Positions 15,842 to 25,287 of a stretch of 64,000 nucleotides of DNA are shown here, piece by piece. Both the position numbers and the translations under genes were made by a program. The notes beneath the pieces were generated by a model, which made no database searches, was not told the DNA's origin, and was given only the letters and a program-made list of their open reading frames with translations. The number at the start of each line of letters is the position of its first letter. The first letter of the stretch is position 1. The stretch is from Akkermansia muciniphila (GTDB lineage: Bacteria > Verrucomicrobiota > Verrucomicrobiia > Verrucomicrobiales > Akkermansiaceae): the NCBI GenBank assembly GCA_947624785.1, contig CANQLV010000004.1:1-64000 (forward strand), read 5' to 3'.

Positions 15842-17851
15842 ATGGCCCGCCGTTACGTCATCAAGCAGGACGCCGCTCCGGCCGCGCCTGTCTCCGGGAT
15901 CGACTACCGCACGGCTCTCAATGAAGAACAGTATGCCGCCGTCTCTTCGGAACCGGGGCCGGCGCTCGTCATTGCGGGAGCCGGTTCGGGAAAAACGCGC
16001 ACGCTGACCTACCGCGTGGCGTGGCTTCTGGACCACGGCACGGACCCGTGGAATATCCTGCTGCTTACCTTTACCAACAAGGCGGCGCGGGAAATGACGG
16101 AACGGGTGCGTTCCCTGATCCCCCTTGACCTGTCCCGCCTGTGGAGCGGCACGTTCCACTCCATTGCCAACCGCATCCTGCGCCAGCACGCGGAATACCT
16201 GGGCTATACCCCGGCCTTTACGATCATGGATTCAGACGACCGCAAATCCATGATCAAGAGCGTGGTCAAATCCCTCAAGCTGGATGAAAAATCCACCCGC
16301 TTTCCCAAGCCGGAAGTCCTTTCCTCCCTGTTCAGCCTGGCGGACAACGAAGGCGCCAACATCCAGGAAACGCTGGAAAACGCCTATCCGTACCTCTCCA
16401 ACCATCTGGACGCCATCCTGGACGTGCATGAACAATACGTGGCCCGCAAGCAGGAAACCAACAGCATGGACTTTGATGACCTGCTGCTCAACGTCGTAAG
16501 GCTCTTTCAGGAACAGGAGCACCTGCGCGCCCTGTATGGCTCCCGCTTCCAGCATATCCTGGTGGACGAATACCAGGACACCAACTACCTCCAGAGCCGT
16601 TTCATCGATATGCTGGCCCGGGAACATGGCCAGCTCATGGTGGTGGGGGACGACGCCCAGAGCATCTACTCCTGGCGCGGCGCGGACATGGAGAACATCC
16701 TCAGCTTCACCACCCGCTACCCGGCCGCAAAAACCTTCAAGATAGAAACCAATTACCGTAGCGTGCCGGAGATTCTGGAACTATCCAATGCGGCCATTGC
16801 CGCCAACGAGGTGCAGATTGAAAAACAGCTCCGCTCCGTGCGCCCCACCGGGGAAATGCCGCCCGCCCTCGTCCCGCTCAACGACGACCGGATGCAGGCC
16901 AAATTCGTTGCCCAGCGCATCAGGGACCTCATTGAAGAAGGCACGGACCCCAATGAAATAGCCGTGCTCTACCGCGCCCACTTCCACAGCATGGAACTGC
17001 AAATGGAACTGACCCGCGGAGAAATTCCCTTCCGCATCACCAGCGGCATCAGGTTTTTTGAACAGGCCCACATCAAGGACGTCGTGGCCTTCATGCGCTT
17101 TGTGGTCAATCCCAGGGATGAACTCTCCTTCCGCCGCATGGTCATGCTCCTGCCCGGCATCGGTCCAGGCATGGCGCAGAAGCTCTGGACACGCTGGGCG
17201 GCCTGTCCGGAAAGCCGGCTGGAAACGCCTCCGGAATCCTTCTCCGCCCTGATGCTGGACTTCCCGGTCCCGGCCAAATCCAAAACGGGCTGGATGCAGC
17301 TCTGCTACACGCTGGATGAACTGGCCCCGGCCGGAAAAATCGCCGGGCCGGCCTCCATGCTCGTCTCCATCAATGAAGCCGTGTATGACGAGTACATGCA
17401 GGCCGCCTTTGAGAACTACGACCAGCGCAGGCAGGACCTCCTGCACCTGGCCGGCTTCTCCGAACGCTTTGACTCCACGGAGGATTTCCTTTCCCAGCTT
17501 TCCCTGCTGGGCAATACGGATGATGAAAGCGCGGCGGCGGACCTCTCCGGAGGCGCCGTCACCCTGTCCACCATCCACCAGGCCAAAGGGCTGGAATGGT
17601 CCGTCGTTTTCCTGATCGGCCTGTGCGACGGCATGTTCCCGCACCAGCGGGTGATTGACGACGGAGACCTGGCGGGGCTGGAGGAGGAACGCCGCCTCTT
17701 CTACGTGGGCATCACCCGCGCCAAGGACCAGCTTTACCTGACCTACCCCCGCTGGAACTGCCGCGCGCAGGGAGGAACCTTCATGCAGATGCCCTCCCGC
17801 TTTCTGGATGAATTCCCGGCCAGCCTGGTGGAGGAGTGGGCTGTGGAATAA
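15842..17851 (+). CDS. UvrD/Rep/PcrA-type ATP-dependent DNA helicase
   Basis: This superfamily 1A helicase (669 aa) unwinds DNA 3' to 5' in repair or replication restart. The motifs follow the UvrD order: Q motif LNEEQYAAV, Walker A AGAGSGKTRT (residues 45-54), TFTNKAAREM, WSGTFHSIANRILR, Walker B VDEYQDTN, motif III VVGDDAQSIYSWRGAD, motif IV FKIETNYRS, motif V TIHQAKGLEW and motif VI EEERRLFYVGITRAKDQLYLTYP. It is slightly shorter than E. coli UvrD (720) and lacks much of its C-terminal tail. It sits 87 bases after the OmpA-type gene and closes the plus-strand run. Confidence 0.93.
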   Translation: MARRYVIKQDAAPAAPVSGIDYRTALNEEQYAAVSSEPGPALVIAGAGSGKTRTLTYRVAWLLDHGTDPWNILLLTFTNKAAREMTERVRSLIPLDLSRLWSGTFHSIANRILRQHAEYLGYTPAFTIMDSDDRKSMIKSVVKSLKLDEKSTRFPKPEVLSSLFSLADNEGANIQETLENAYPYLSNHLDAILDVHEQYVARKQETNSMDFDDLLLNVVRLFQEQEHLRALYGSRFQHILVDEYQDTNYLQSRFIDMLAREHGQLMVVGDDAQSIYSWRGADMENILSFTTRYPAAKTFKIETNYRSVPEILELSNAAIAANEVQIEKQLRSVRPTGEMPPALVPLNDDRMQAKFVAQRIRDLIEEGTDPNEIAVLYRAHFHSMELQMELTRGEIPFRITSGIRFFEQAHIKDVVAFMRFVVNPRDELSFRRMVMLLPGIGPGMAQKLWTRWAACPESRLETPPESFSALMLDFPVPAKSKTGWMQLCYTLDELAPAGKIAGPASMLVSINEAVYDEYMQAAFENYDQRRQDLLHLAGFSERFDSTEDFLSQLSLLGNTDDESAAADLSGGAVTLSTIHQAKGLEWSVVFLIGLCDGMFPHQRVIDDGDLAGLEEERRLFYVGITRAKDQLYLTYPRWNCRAQGGTFMQMPSRFLDEFPASLVEEWAVE

Positions 17852-17898
17852 GAAGCCTGTCCCCCCTTCCTGCGGTAAATGCGGGGCGCACCGGGTCT

Positions 17899-18864
17899 TT
17901 AATCCTTTTCCGCCGGGGAGGGAAGACGCTGCGCGGAGGTCTGGGGAGACACCTCCTCCATCCATTTGAGGACTTCCACCAAATTCTCGTCCGGCGGCAT
18001 TTCATGCTTTCCCGGAAAGGGAAATTCCTTGATGGTGCACTGCCTTCTTTTGAGAGCCTTGACGTCATGGCTGACGGCACTGTTGGCCCCTCCGTCCTTG
18101 TCTCCATTGATAATAGCCACCGCCATGCGCGTGGGGCACGTGAGGCGGTCCTTCCCTCCCAGCCAGCCGCCCATGGATACAATCCCCTTCCACGGGCGGA
18201 CGGGCGGAATCCTGCGCTCACTATATGTAAAGGCACGGGACGCTCCGCCTGAAATGCCGCCCATGTACATGCGGTCCGCATCAAAAAAGGCCATTCTCTC
18301 CAAACTCCCGTTCGTGGAAGTCCACAGCTTGCCCAGTCCGGCTTCATGTTCCCTGGATTCCGAATTTTTAAACGTCGTCAATCCCAGGGCCACCCATCCG
18401 TTGGCCTCGCAGGCTTTCCGGAATTTCTGGACCATGTGCTGTCCATTGCCTACGGAATTAAACAGAATGATGACGGGGGGCGGAGATTCCGCCTTCAGCG
18501 TGGATGGATAATAGACGAAGGCTTCCGGATAGAAATCCGTAGCGGAGATTTTAGTGATCTTCCCCAGCCTGCCTTCCGTATGCCGCTGCATGCGCTCCTG
18601 ATTGCTCATGGCTTCCGGAACATGCTCCTTGATCCAGTCCACGTCGTTCCCGGACAAGCTTGCCAGAGGCAGTTCCACCTGTCGGCCTTTCTCCAATTTA
18701 AGGGAAACTTTCCTGCCGGCGGCGCTGAAGCGGACAAAAGCCGCCGTGATGGTTTTGCCGGCGGTATTGGTCCACACGCGCGGCTGGTGAGGCACATCGG
18801 CCTCCTGCGCCGGGGCAAGCGGCAGCAACACGGCCGCGAGGGCCGTAAACAATCGGGTAGTCAT
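17899..18864 (-). CDS. exported SHD1-like/alpha-beta hydrolase-like protein
   Basis: The start at 18864 (MTTRLFTALAAVLLPLAPAQ) gives 321 aa with a signal peptide; the frame runs upstream but without one. Residues about 27-80 (RVWTNTAGKTITAAFVRFSAAGRKVSLKLEKGR...LASLSGNDVDWIKEH) match the SHD1-like motif frequent in secreted proteins of Verrucomicrobiota and Planctomycetota. The rest looks like an alpha/beta hydrolase: PPVIILFNSVGNG, a nucleophile-elbow-like MGGISGGASRAF (Ser), an Asp in INGDKDGGA and a His near the end (GKHEMPPDENLVEV). A secreted esterase or peptidase-like role is inferred. Substrate unknown. Confidence 0.65.
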   Translation of the reverse strand: MTTRLFTALAAVLLPLAPAQEADVPHQPRVWTNTAGKTITAAFVRFSAAGRKVSLKLEKGRQVELPLASLSGNDVDWIKEHVPEAMSNQERMQRHTEGRLGKITKISATDFYPEAFVYYPSTLKAESPPPVIILFNSVGNGQHMVQKFRKACEANGWVALGLTTFKNSESREHEAGLGKLWTSTNGSLERMAFFDADRMYMGGISGGASRAFTYSERRIPPVRPWKGIVSMGGWLGGKDRLTCPTRMAVAIINGDKDGGANSAVSHDVKALKRRQCTIKEFPFPGKHEMPPDENLVEVLKWMEEVSPQTSAQRLPSPAEKD

Positions 18865-19373
18865 TCCCCCGGTAATAGGCTGCCGACCTTTGGCAGTCAA
18901 GAAGATTCGTCTGATTGCACAACTTTGGACACATCCCTGTTCGGGAGGCTCCATTCTTGCAGAGGCGGAACGGAGCATCCCAACTGCCATCACAACCGGA
19001 AACAAATTTTTTTATTTGTGTTTGAACCATTTTCACGGCCCTTATTCCGGGAGGGAGACAGCAAAATAAAAGAGGAACAGGAAAACATCATACTTCCTTC
19101 ACCATCAATGAGATATTTTTTCTTCTCAGGAACATGAGTTTACTGGAAGCTTTCTGGAATTCCTTTCCGGTCCCAGTTTTAAAAACCCTGTCATGGCAAA
19201 GACCGTCAGACAATAACCGCAAGCATCTTATCCTGAATCATTTTCATCCCCATCTCCATCAAACCTTCCCATGTCATCCCACTGAACGGCCCGGAACCAG
19301 AATCATCTAAAACCTCGGGCGCCGTGATTGTCACGAACGCATAACCACCTAATCATTAAACAAATAAAAAAGC
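18865..19373. other. intergenic region upstream of the autotransporter
   Basis: These 509 bases lie between divergent genes. A weak candidate promoter, TTGTCA (19328-19333), 16 bases, TAATCA (19350-19355), would start transcription about 12 bases before the autotransporter ATG. The leader AAACAAATAAAAAAGC has no Shine-Dalgarno. No ORF or RNA gene is supported. Confidence 0.4.
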
Positions 19374-22300
19374 ATGAAATTAAGACTCCCACATATGCTG
19401 CTGGCAGCAGTTATCGCTTGCCTTGGCAGTTTCTCCGTTGCTACGGCAGCTGACTATACGGCCAACAGCGCCGATTCATTCGTTACAGCCTGGAACCAGG
19501 CTGCCGCCTCGAATGAAGCGTCAACCATCACTATCACCGTGCCGGCAGGCTCCGATAACATCACACTGACCCAGGAACAACGGGCCCAGTTGAACGCCAT
19601 CTCCGGAACGGGCAACGTTACCGTCCAAATGGCGGATGCCAGCGGCAAACTGGTTAATTTCAATTATGATCTGGTTAATGGACAGGTCAGCTTCAACGAC
19701 ATCACGCTGAGCGAACCCCTGGGAAGCGACAATGACATCGTAGTCACGAACGCCACGAACACCACCACCATTGACGGCAGGAACATTGCCATCGAAGGAA
19801 CGAATGACGCCGCCAATCCCAAGACGGTAGGCGCCACCGTCACCTCCACGAACGGACAGGTAGGCATCGGCGACAACGTCTCCATGGAAAAAGCCGTCAC
19901 CGTTACCGGCCAGGCAGCCCACACGGTGGACCCCGCCACGCCTCCGGCAGGCCAGGCCTATACCAGGACGACCTACGACACCTACAGCAATTCCAACGAA
20001 CAGGCCGTGGTCCTGGGCAACAACGTCACCATGCAGGACACCGTGACGGCTACCGGCCAGATCGTCAGCGATCCGGCGGCCAAAGTTACGCTGAACGGAG
20101 ACGTGACCTCTACGGCTGGAATCGGCACCGTGACCACGGAACAGTTTGATGCGAGCAACACCCAGAACAGCAAAACCGTCATCGATTCCATGGATGACAG
20201 CATTTCCGGCGGCATCGTCCTTGGCCAAACCACGGCCGGAGCCATCACCATCAAGACTGTGGGCGGCAATGTTTCCCTGGGAGACAACACCGTCCTGAAC
20301 GGCACCACCGTTTCCGCGGAATCCGTCGACCTGAACAAGACCGTTTACAGCAACGAGGACGGCAACTGGAATACGGTTGCGGGCACGGAAAAGCTGGACA
20401 CCATCGAAGGCAGCGTCACTCTGGGCAGCAACACCACCGTCAAGGGGAACTCCACCCTGACGGCGGATGACAACATTGCCATCGGCACCAACAGCGTGAT
20501 CACCGGCAATACCGCCGCTGACGGCATCATCACTGCGGGAGGCCAGATCTCCATCGGAGACGGCACCCAGGTCGTGGGCAACACCGCCACCAACGCCGGC
20601 AAGGCCGCCATCAACCTGGCCGACGGCCAGACCCTGTACATCGGTTCCGGCGCAGTTCTTTCCGACAACACGTCCAACGGCGTCCTCGGTTCCGTGCACG
20701 CGGGCCAGAACACCCAGATCAACGTTTATACGGACGGCACCGCCTATACCTTCATCAATGACGGCATTGACACCGCGGCTCCCGCAGCCCCCACGGCTGA
20801 CGCCGCCCCTCTGGCCGCTGACCAGACCGTCATGACGAAGACCGGCACGGGCACCCTCGTCTATGGCGGCGGGGGAGCCACCGATACGTTCGGAGGCACC
20901 TACCAGCAGCTTGAAGGCAATCTCATCATCGGCCACGCCACCTTTGGACCCGTGGACGCCGCTACCGGAAAGGTCGGTCCCCTCCAGTCCATCGGCGCCG
21001 CCGTAATGGGAACGGACGATACGGTTTACGACATCCGGACGGGCCAGGTGACCCTGGCACAGAATTCCACCATGAAGGGGGCTTCCGCCACCTTCGGCGG
21101 CGATTCCACCCTGCTGCTGAGCGACGGCTCCGTGCTTGACTTCGGCACCCCCGCCACGTTCACGGATAATTCCCGCGTGGGCATCCAGGTATCCGACGCC
21201 ACTGGCAATCCCGTCCCGATCGCCCAACTGAAGAAGGGCACGGAAAGCGTGAACGTCACGCTGAACGGCACGGACATTTCCGGACGCCTGCTGAACAATC
21301 TGTTCCTGACCACCACCATGGCTCCGGGAACGACGGAAGGCACCACCACCATTACCCAGAACATGAGGGGCATTGACGGTCCCATGTCCGGCTACAACGG
21401 CAACGTTTACACCGTAGCGGCCGCTCTGGAAAGCAACCGCCTGAATGTGGCCGCCGGTTCTCCCGCCGCCCAGTTCTATGAAACCCTGCTGCGTGTGACG
21501 GACCCGAACGAAGCTGCCAACATGATTCAGTCCGTCAGCGGTGAAAACGTGATGAACTTCGCGTGGGCCGCCAGCCGGACACTGAGGAGCTTTGCCGACC
21601 TGGGCCGCATCCAGTCCGCTGCCTCCATGGCCCGCCAGACGGAAGACACCATTGAAGTGGTGGACGCCAAGGGCTCCCCGATCGCCCGCAAGACGATCGC
21701 CAAGGGCAACGGCAACATCTGGGTAGGCGGCATGGGCAACTGGGATGACCAGGACGCCCGCGGAGGCATCTCCGGCTACAAGTACAATGCAGGCGGCTAT
21801 GCCGTGGGTATTGACTACAAGGCTGCCCAGGGTTCCCTGATCGGCATTGCAGTGGGCCAGAGCTTCGGCGACATCAAGGACAAGAGCGGATTCGGCTCCG
21901 ACTACGACGTGGACTCCTTCATGGCCATGATCTACGGACGCATGCATCCCTTCAGGGAAAGCAAGTTCACGCTGGACGGCTACGGCGCCTACGGACGCTC
22001 CAAGTTCAAGGGCAATTCCTACATCATGGGAACCGCCGCCAACGGCAATGAAAATGCGGACTCCTTCAGCGGCGGCCTGTACGCCACCTGGACGGAACAC
22101 TTCGCGCTCGGGAAGGCCTTCGTAACGCCTTACACGGGTATCGAATTCATGACCACCGAACTCAAGGGCTTCTCGGAAAGCGGACCTTACGGCCGCTCCT
22201 TTGACCACGCCCGCGCCCAGAACTGGACCATTCCGTTGGGCGTGACCATCGCCCGCGCCTACCAGACGGACGGCGGCACCACCATCACCCCGGCCTTGAC

Positions 22301-22532
22301 GGTGGCCGCGGCGCAGGATGTGAGCCGCATGAATCCCAAGTCCAACGTCAGCGGACCCCTGGGAGCCTGGAACGTGCGCGGCGTCAACGTGGGTCGCACC
22401 GCGTTCCGCCTGAATGCCGGCATTGACGTGCTCTTCTCCAGCAACTGGGGAGCACGGGTCTGCTATCAGTTCGAGACCCGCAACAAGCTGACCTCCCATG
22501 GAATCAACGGAGCCATCAGCTATACGTTCTAA
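19374..22532 (+). CDS. autotransporter with beta-barrel domain (type V secretion)
   Basis: The 1052-aa protein starts with a signal peptide (MKLRLPHMLLAAVIACLGSFSVATA). The passenger of about 750 residues is Asn/Thr/Gly-rich and repetitive (IGDNVSM, VLGNNVTM, SLGDNTVL, TLGSNTTV, AIGTNSVI patterns), which fits a beta-helix. The last about 280 residues form the autotransporter barrel, starting with NVMNFAWAASRTLRSF and GNIWVGGMGNWDDQ and ending in the aromatic terminus GAISYTF. This would place the passenger on the cell surface. It stands alone and is followed by a strong terminator. The binding target is unknown. Confidence 0.88.
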   Translation: MKLRLPHMLLAAVIACLGSFSVATAADYTANSADSFVTAWNQAAASNEASTITITVPAGSDNITLTQEQRAQLNAISGTGNVTVQMADASGKLVNFNYDLVNGQVSFNDITLSEPLGSDNDIVVTNATNTTTIDGRNIAIEGTNDAANPKTVGATVTSTNGQVGIGDNVSMEKAVTVTGQAAHTVDPATPPAGQAYTRTTYDTYSNSNEQAVVLGNNVTMQDTVTATGQIVSDPAAKVTLNGDVTSTAGIGTVTTEQFDASNTQNSKTVIDSMDDSISGGIVLGQTTAGAITIKTVGGNVSLGDNTVLNGTTVSAESVDLNKTVYSNEDGNWNTVAGTEKLDTIEGSVTLGSNTTVKGNSTLTADDNIAIGTNSVITGNTAADGIITAGGQISIGDGTQVVGNTATNAGKAAINLADGQTLYIGSGAVLSDNTSNGVLGSVHAGQNTQINVYTDGTAYTFINDGIDTAAPAAPTADAAPLAADQTVMTKTGTGTLVYGGGGATDTFGGTYQQLEGNLIIGHATFGPVDAATGKVGPLQSIGAAVMGTDDTVYDIRTGQVTLAQNSTMKGASATFGGDSTLLLSDGSVLDFGTPATFTDNSRVGIQVSDATGNPVPIAQLKKGTESVNVTLNGTDISGRLLNNLFLTTTMAPGTTEGTTTITQNMRGIDGPMSGYNGNVYTVAAALESNRLNVAAGSPAAQFYETLLRVTDPNEAANMIQSVSGENVMNFAWAASRTLRSFADLGRIQSAASMARQTEDTIEVVDAKGSPIARKTIAKGNGNIWVGGMGNWDDQDARGGISGYKYNAGGYAVGIDYKAAQGSLIGIAVGQSFGDIKDKSGFGSDYDVDSFMAMIYGRMHPFRESKFTLDGYGAYGRSKFKGNSYIMGTAANGNENADSFSGGLYATWTEHFALGKAFVTPYTGIEFMTTELKGFSESGPYGRSFDHARAQNWTIPLGVTIARAYQTDGGTTITPALTVAAAQDVSRMNPKSNVSGPLGAWNVRGVNVGRTAFRLNAGIDVLFSSNWGARVCYQFETRNKLTSHGINGAISYTF

Positions 22533-22576
22533 GTAGGACGGCGCTTCAGCGCATGCTTTTACTTGGTTATGGTAGG

Positions 22577-22603
22577 CCCTTTCCCGCCCTGCGCGGGAAA
22601 GGG
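22577..22603 (+). terminator. rho-independent terminator after the autotransporter
   Basis: A perfect 11-bp stem (CCCTTTCCCGC 22577-22587, GCGGGAAAGGG 22593-22603) has a 5-base loop and is followed by TTTTCC. It begins 45 bases after the stop codon. Confidence 0.88.
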
Positions 22604-22693
22604 TTTTCCGTATGTTTCCGCCGCTGTTTCCTGCCGGGTATTAAATTTTTGTTTTTAAAAACGGCATTTTCAAATAAAGGAATGGCATCTTCA

Positions 22694-22864
22694 CGGATTT
22701 CCAATCCGGCGTCAATGCAAATGTTTGAGGGAGGAATATATCAGGCAAACATATCTTTATTACAACTTAAACGGAAAATAGGCCATGGGTATTTAGTTAT
22801 TTCATAATTCATTCATTGTAAAATATTTATTTTTGAATAAACCGGAAGCCGGATTGGAAATCCG
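22694..22864. repeat. 17-bp perfect inverted repeat enclosing 137 AT-rich bases (MITE-like)
   Basis: CGGATTTCCAATCCGGC at 22694-22710 is the exact reverse complement of GCCGGATTGGAAATCCG at 22848-22864. The 137 bases between are AT-rich and have no convincing ORF. The whole unit (171 bases) sits between the autotransporter terminator and the PEP-CTERM gene, ending 33 bases before the latter's ATG. It may be a miniature element or a long-range mRNA structure; no target-site duplication is evident. Confidence 0.5.
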
Positions 22865-22897
22865 TTATCCGTCTCTCTGTTAAAGTATCTGTTGAGC

Positions 22898-23641
22898 ATG
22901 AAATTATCTACATTCTGCATTTTATGCTGCCTTTCCGCGGGGATTTCCCAGGCTGCCACGTATGTCTGGAGCGGAGCGGCAGGAAACGGAATCTACGGAG
23001 ATTCCAACAACTGGACAGTAAACGATTCGCCGAACGGCTATTACCCGCAGCACAGCACCAATGACAACGCCATCATTGGAGAAGATGCCGGAACCGTTAC
23101 CTGGTCCACCTCACAATCCTTCTTCGGCGCCACCAATACGGTCCAGGTAGGGTCCGGAAGCACCTTGGTCTGCACGACTACGGTAGGAGACCTCAACGTC
23201 AATTCCTTTACCCTGGAAGGCAATTCCCAGCTGGTATTTGAATCTACCAACGCCTTTGGACTGGGCCGCGACTTTACGCTGGACTTCGGCACCTTTACGG
23301 CGGCGGAACACGGTTCCTGGGTCGCCACGGACCTCACCAACTTCTGGACCAACGGAAAGACCGTCACCTTCACCGGCACGCTGGATATGAACAGCCTTTC
23401 CGGAAGCGGAACGATTGAACTTGCTTCCATCAAATCCGCCCAGCAGGGAGGCAACCTCAATCTGGACCTGAGCGGCCTGAACATCGCCAGCAACTCCCAG
23501 GTTCAGGCGACCGTGACGCAGGTCACGGAAAACGGCGTCACCAAGGTACTGATCAACTATGAAACCGTTCCGGAACCCGCAACGGCCACGCTGAGCCTGC
23601 TGGGACTGGGCGCCCTGCTGTTAAGAAGAAAGAGACAATAG
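22898..23641 (+). CDS. PEP-CTERM sorting domain protein
   Basis: The ATG at 22898 gives MKLSTFCILCCLSAGISQA, a signal peptide; an upstream TTG at 22892 would add two residues. The 247-aa product has a repetitive Ser/Thr/Gly/Asn-rich beta body beginning ATYVWSGAAGNGIYGDSNNW, a common opening of secreted autotransporter-associated repeat proteins. It ends with the PEP-CTERM signal VPEPATATLSLLGLGALLLRRKRQ: a PEP motif, a hydrophobic helix and an Arg-rich tail. In this system an exosortase cleaves the tail and moves the protein to the exterior. No exosortase gene is in the window. Confidence 0.88.
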   Translation: MKLSTFCILCCLSAGISQAATYVWSGAAGNGIYGDSNNWTVNDSPNGYYPQHSTNDNAIIGEDAGTVTWSTSQSFFGATNTVQVGSGSTLVCTTTVGDLNVNSFTLEGNSQLVFESTNAFGLGRDFTLDFGTFTAAEHGSWVATDLTNFWTNGKTVTFTGTLDMNSLSGSGTIELASIKSAQQGGNLNLDLSGLNIASNSQVQATVTQVTENGVTKVLINYETVPEPATATLSLLGLGALLLRRKRQ

Positions 23642-23664
23642 TCTCCGCCCCAGCACCCATTTTA

Positions 23665-23696
23665 CCCCGGCTTGCTCCCCAAAGGGAAAGCCGGGG
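23665..23696 (+). terminator. rho-independent terminator after the PEP-CTERM gene
   Basis: A 9-bp stem (CCCCGGCTT 23665-23673, AAGCCGGGG 23688-23696) is followed by TTTTCTTTT. It lies 24 bases after the stop codon. Confidence 0.85.
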
Positions 23697-23811
23697 TTTT
23701 CTTTTGCCGGCGGGGTCAATTTACGCAAGCCTTTCCCCATTCGTCAACGCCTCCGCTCCGGGGCTGTGCGGCGCCGTCCCGGTCGGAAAAACGGAAGCTT
23801 CCCTGCGCAGG

Positions 23812-25182
23812 TCAGAACTCGCAGTTGCGCGGCGTGCGGGCAAAGGGCAGTACGTCGCGGATGTTGGTCACTCCGGTCACGAACATCAGCAGCCGTTCAA
23901 ACCCGGCTCCGAATCCGGCGTGCGGCACCGTGCCGTAGCGGCGCAGGTCCGCATACCAGCGGTACGCCTCCTCATTCATGCCCATGCGGCGCATGTTTTC
24001 CTCCAGAATGTCCAGCCGTTCCTCACGCTGGCTCCCCCCTACGATTTCCCCGATGCCGGGCACCAGCACGTCCATGGCGGTGACGGTCCTGCCGTCTTCG
24101 TTCAGACGCATGTAGAAGGGCTTGATCTCCTTCGGGTAATTGTAAACGATGACCGGGCATTTGAAATGCTCTTCCGTCAGGAAGCGTTCGTGCTCGCTCT
24201 GGAGGTTGATGCCCCAGGAAACGGGGTAATCAAACGCTTTCCCGCTCTTGAGCAGAATATCCACGGCCTCCGTATAGGAACAGCGCACAAACGGCGTCTC
24301 CCTCACGTGCTCCAGGCGTTCCCGCAGCCCCTTGTCCACAAAGCGGGTCAGGAATTCCACCTCTTCCGCGCTGTTCTCCAGGGCGTCGCCGACCAGGAAG
24401 CGGACGAACGCTTCCGCCATATCCATGTCTCCGTACAGGTCACAGAAGGCCATTTCAGGCTCCACCATCCAGAATTCCGCCGCATGGCGCGTGGTATTGG
24501 AGTTCTCCGCCCGGAAAGTGGGGCCGAAGGTATAAATATTGCTCAGGGCGCACGCGAACGCCTCCCCTTCCAGCTGCCCGCTCACGGTGAGGTAGGCCGC
24601 CTTGCCGAAGAAATCCAGGGCGGCGTCACGGGAGGCGGCGTCACCCACGTCCAGCGTCGTCACACGGAACATTTCACCGGCGCCCTCGCAGTCGCTGGCG
24701 GTAATGATGGGCGTGCTGACCCAGGAAAAGTCCCTCTCCTGGAAAAACCGGTGGATGGCATAGGCCAGCCTGCTGCGCATGCGGAATACGGTGCCGAACA
24801 GGTTGGTGCGGGGGCGCAGATGGGCGATGGAACGCAGGAATTCCGGCGTATGCCCCTTTTTCTGCAAAGGGTAGGAATCCGGAGCGGTCCCCACCAGCTC
24901 CAGGGAGGCGGCGCGCAGTTCCCAGCGCTGCCTGCCCTGCCCGGCGACCAGAGCCCCGCGAACGCTCACGGCGGAGCCCGTGGACATTTCCCCAATCCGC
25001 TCATAACCGGGAATGCCTGCATCCGCCACCACCTGGAGGGAAGCCACGGAGGAGCCGTCATTTACTTCCAGAAAGGAAAAAGCCTTGGAATCACGGCGCG
25101 TGCGCACCCAGCCCTGAATCAGTACGTCCGGCATTTCCGCCTCACTGTTCAAAGCATATTTCACCAATGTTCTGCTGATCAT
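23812..25182 (-). CDS. asnS: asparaginyl-tRNA synthetase
   Basis: This class IIb synthetase charges tRNA-Asn with asparagine. The ATG at 25182 ([33 protein letters not shown]) gives 456 aa, close to the usual 466. The N-terminal OB-fold anticodon-binding domain carries [14 protein letters not shown]...FLEVNDGS. The catalytic core has motif 2-like [28 protein letters not shown], the [15 protein letters not shown] block typical of AsnRS rather than AspRS, and motif 3 [32 protein letters not shown]. Presence of AsnRS implies direct Asn-tRNA formation. The gene is monocistronic by position. Confidence 0.96.
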   Translation of the reverse strand: MISRTLVKYALNSEAEMPDVLIQGWVRTRRDSKAFSFLEVNDGSSVASLQVVADAGIPGYERIGEMSTGSAVSVRGALVAGQGRQRWELRAASLELVGTAPDSYPLQKKGHTPEFLRSIAHLRPRTNLFGTVFRMRSRLAYAIHRFFQERDFSWVSTPIITASDCEGAGEMFRVTTLDVGDAASRDAALDFFGKAAYLTVSGQLEGEAFACALSNIYTFGPTFRAENSNTTRHAAEFWMVEPEMAFCDLYGDMDMAEAFVRFLVGDALENSAEEVEFLTRFVDKGLRERLEHVRETPFVRCSYTEAVDILLKSGKAFDYPVSWGINLQSEHERFLTEEHFKCPVIVYNYPKEIKPFYMRLNEDGRTVTAMDVLVPGIGEIVGGSQREERLDILEENMRRMGMNEEAYRWYADLRRYGTVPHAGFGAGFERLLMFVTGVTNIRDVLPFARTPRNCEF

Positions 25183-25287
25183 GGCGCAAGTATAATACAG
25201 CGCCTTTCCCATGCCAGCAGAATTACTTTCCCCCGGAGAGAATATTCAGGCGCTTCCGGCAGTGGAGGGAGGGCATGCAGCACGGCT

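Noticed and set aside
19521..22499. 992-codon open frame on the minus strand opposite the autotransporter
   Set aside because: It lies wholly antisense to a well-supported autotransporter, has an unnatural His/Gly/Arg/Val-rich composition and no domain; an artefact of GC-rich codon use.
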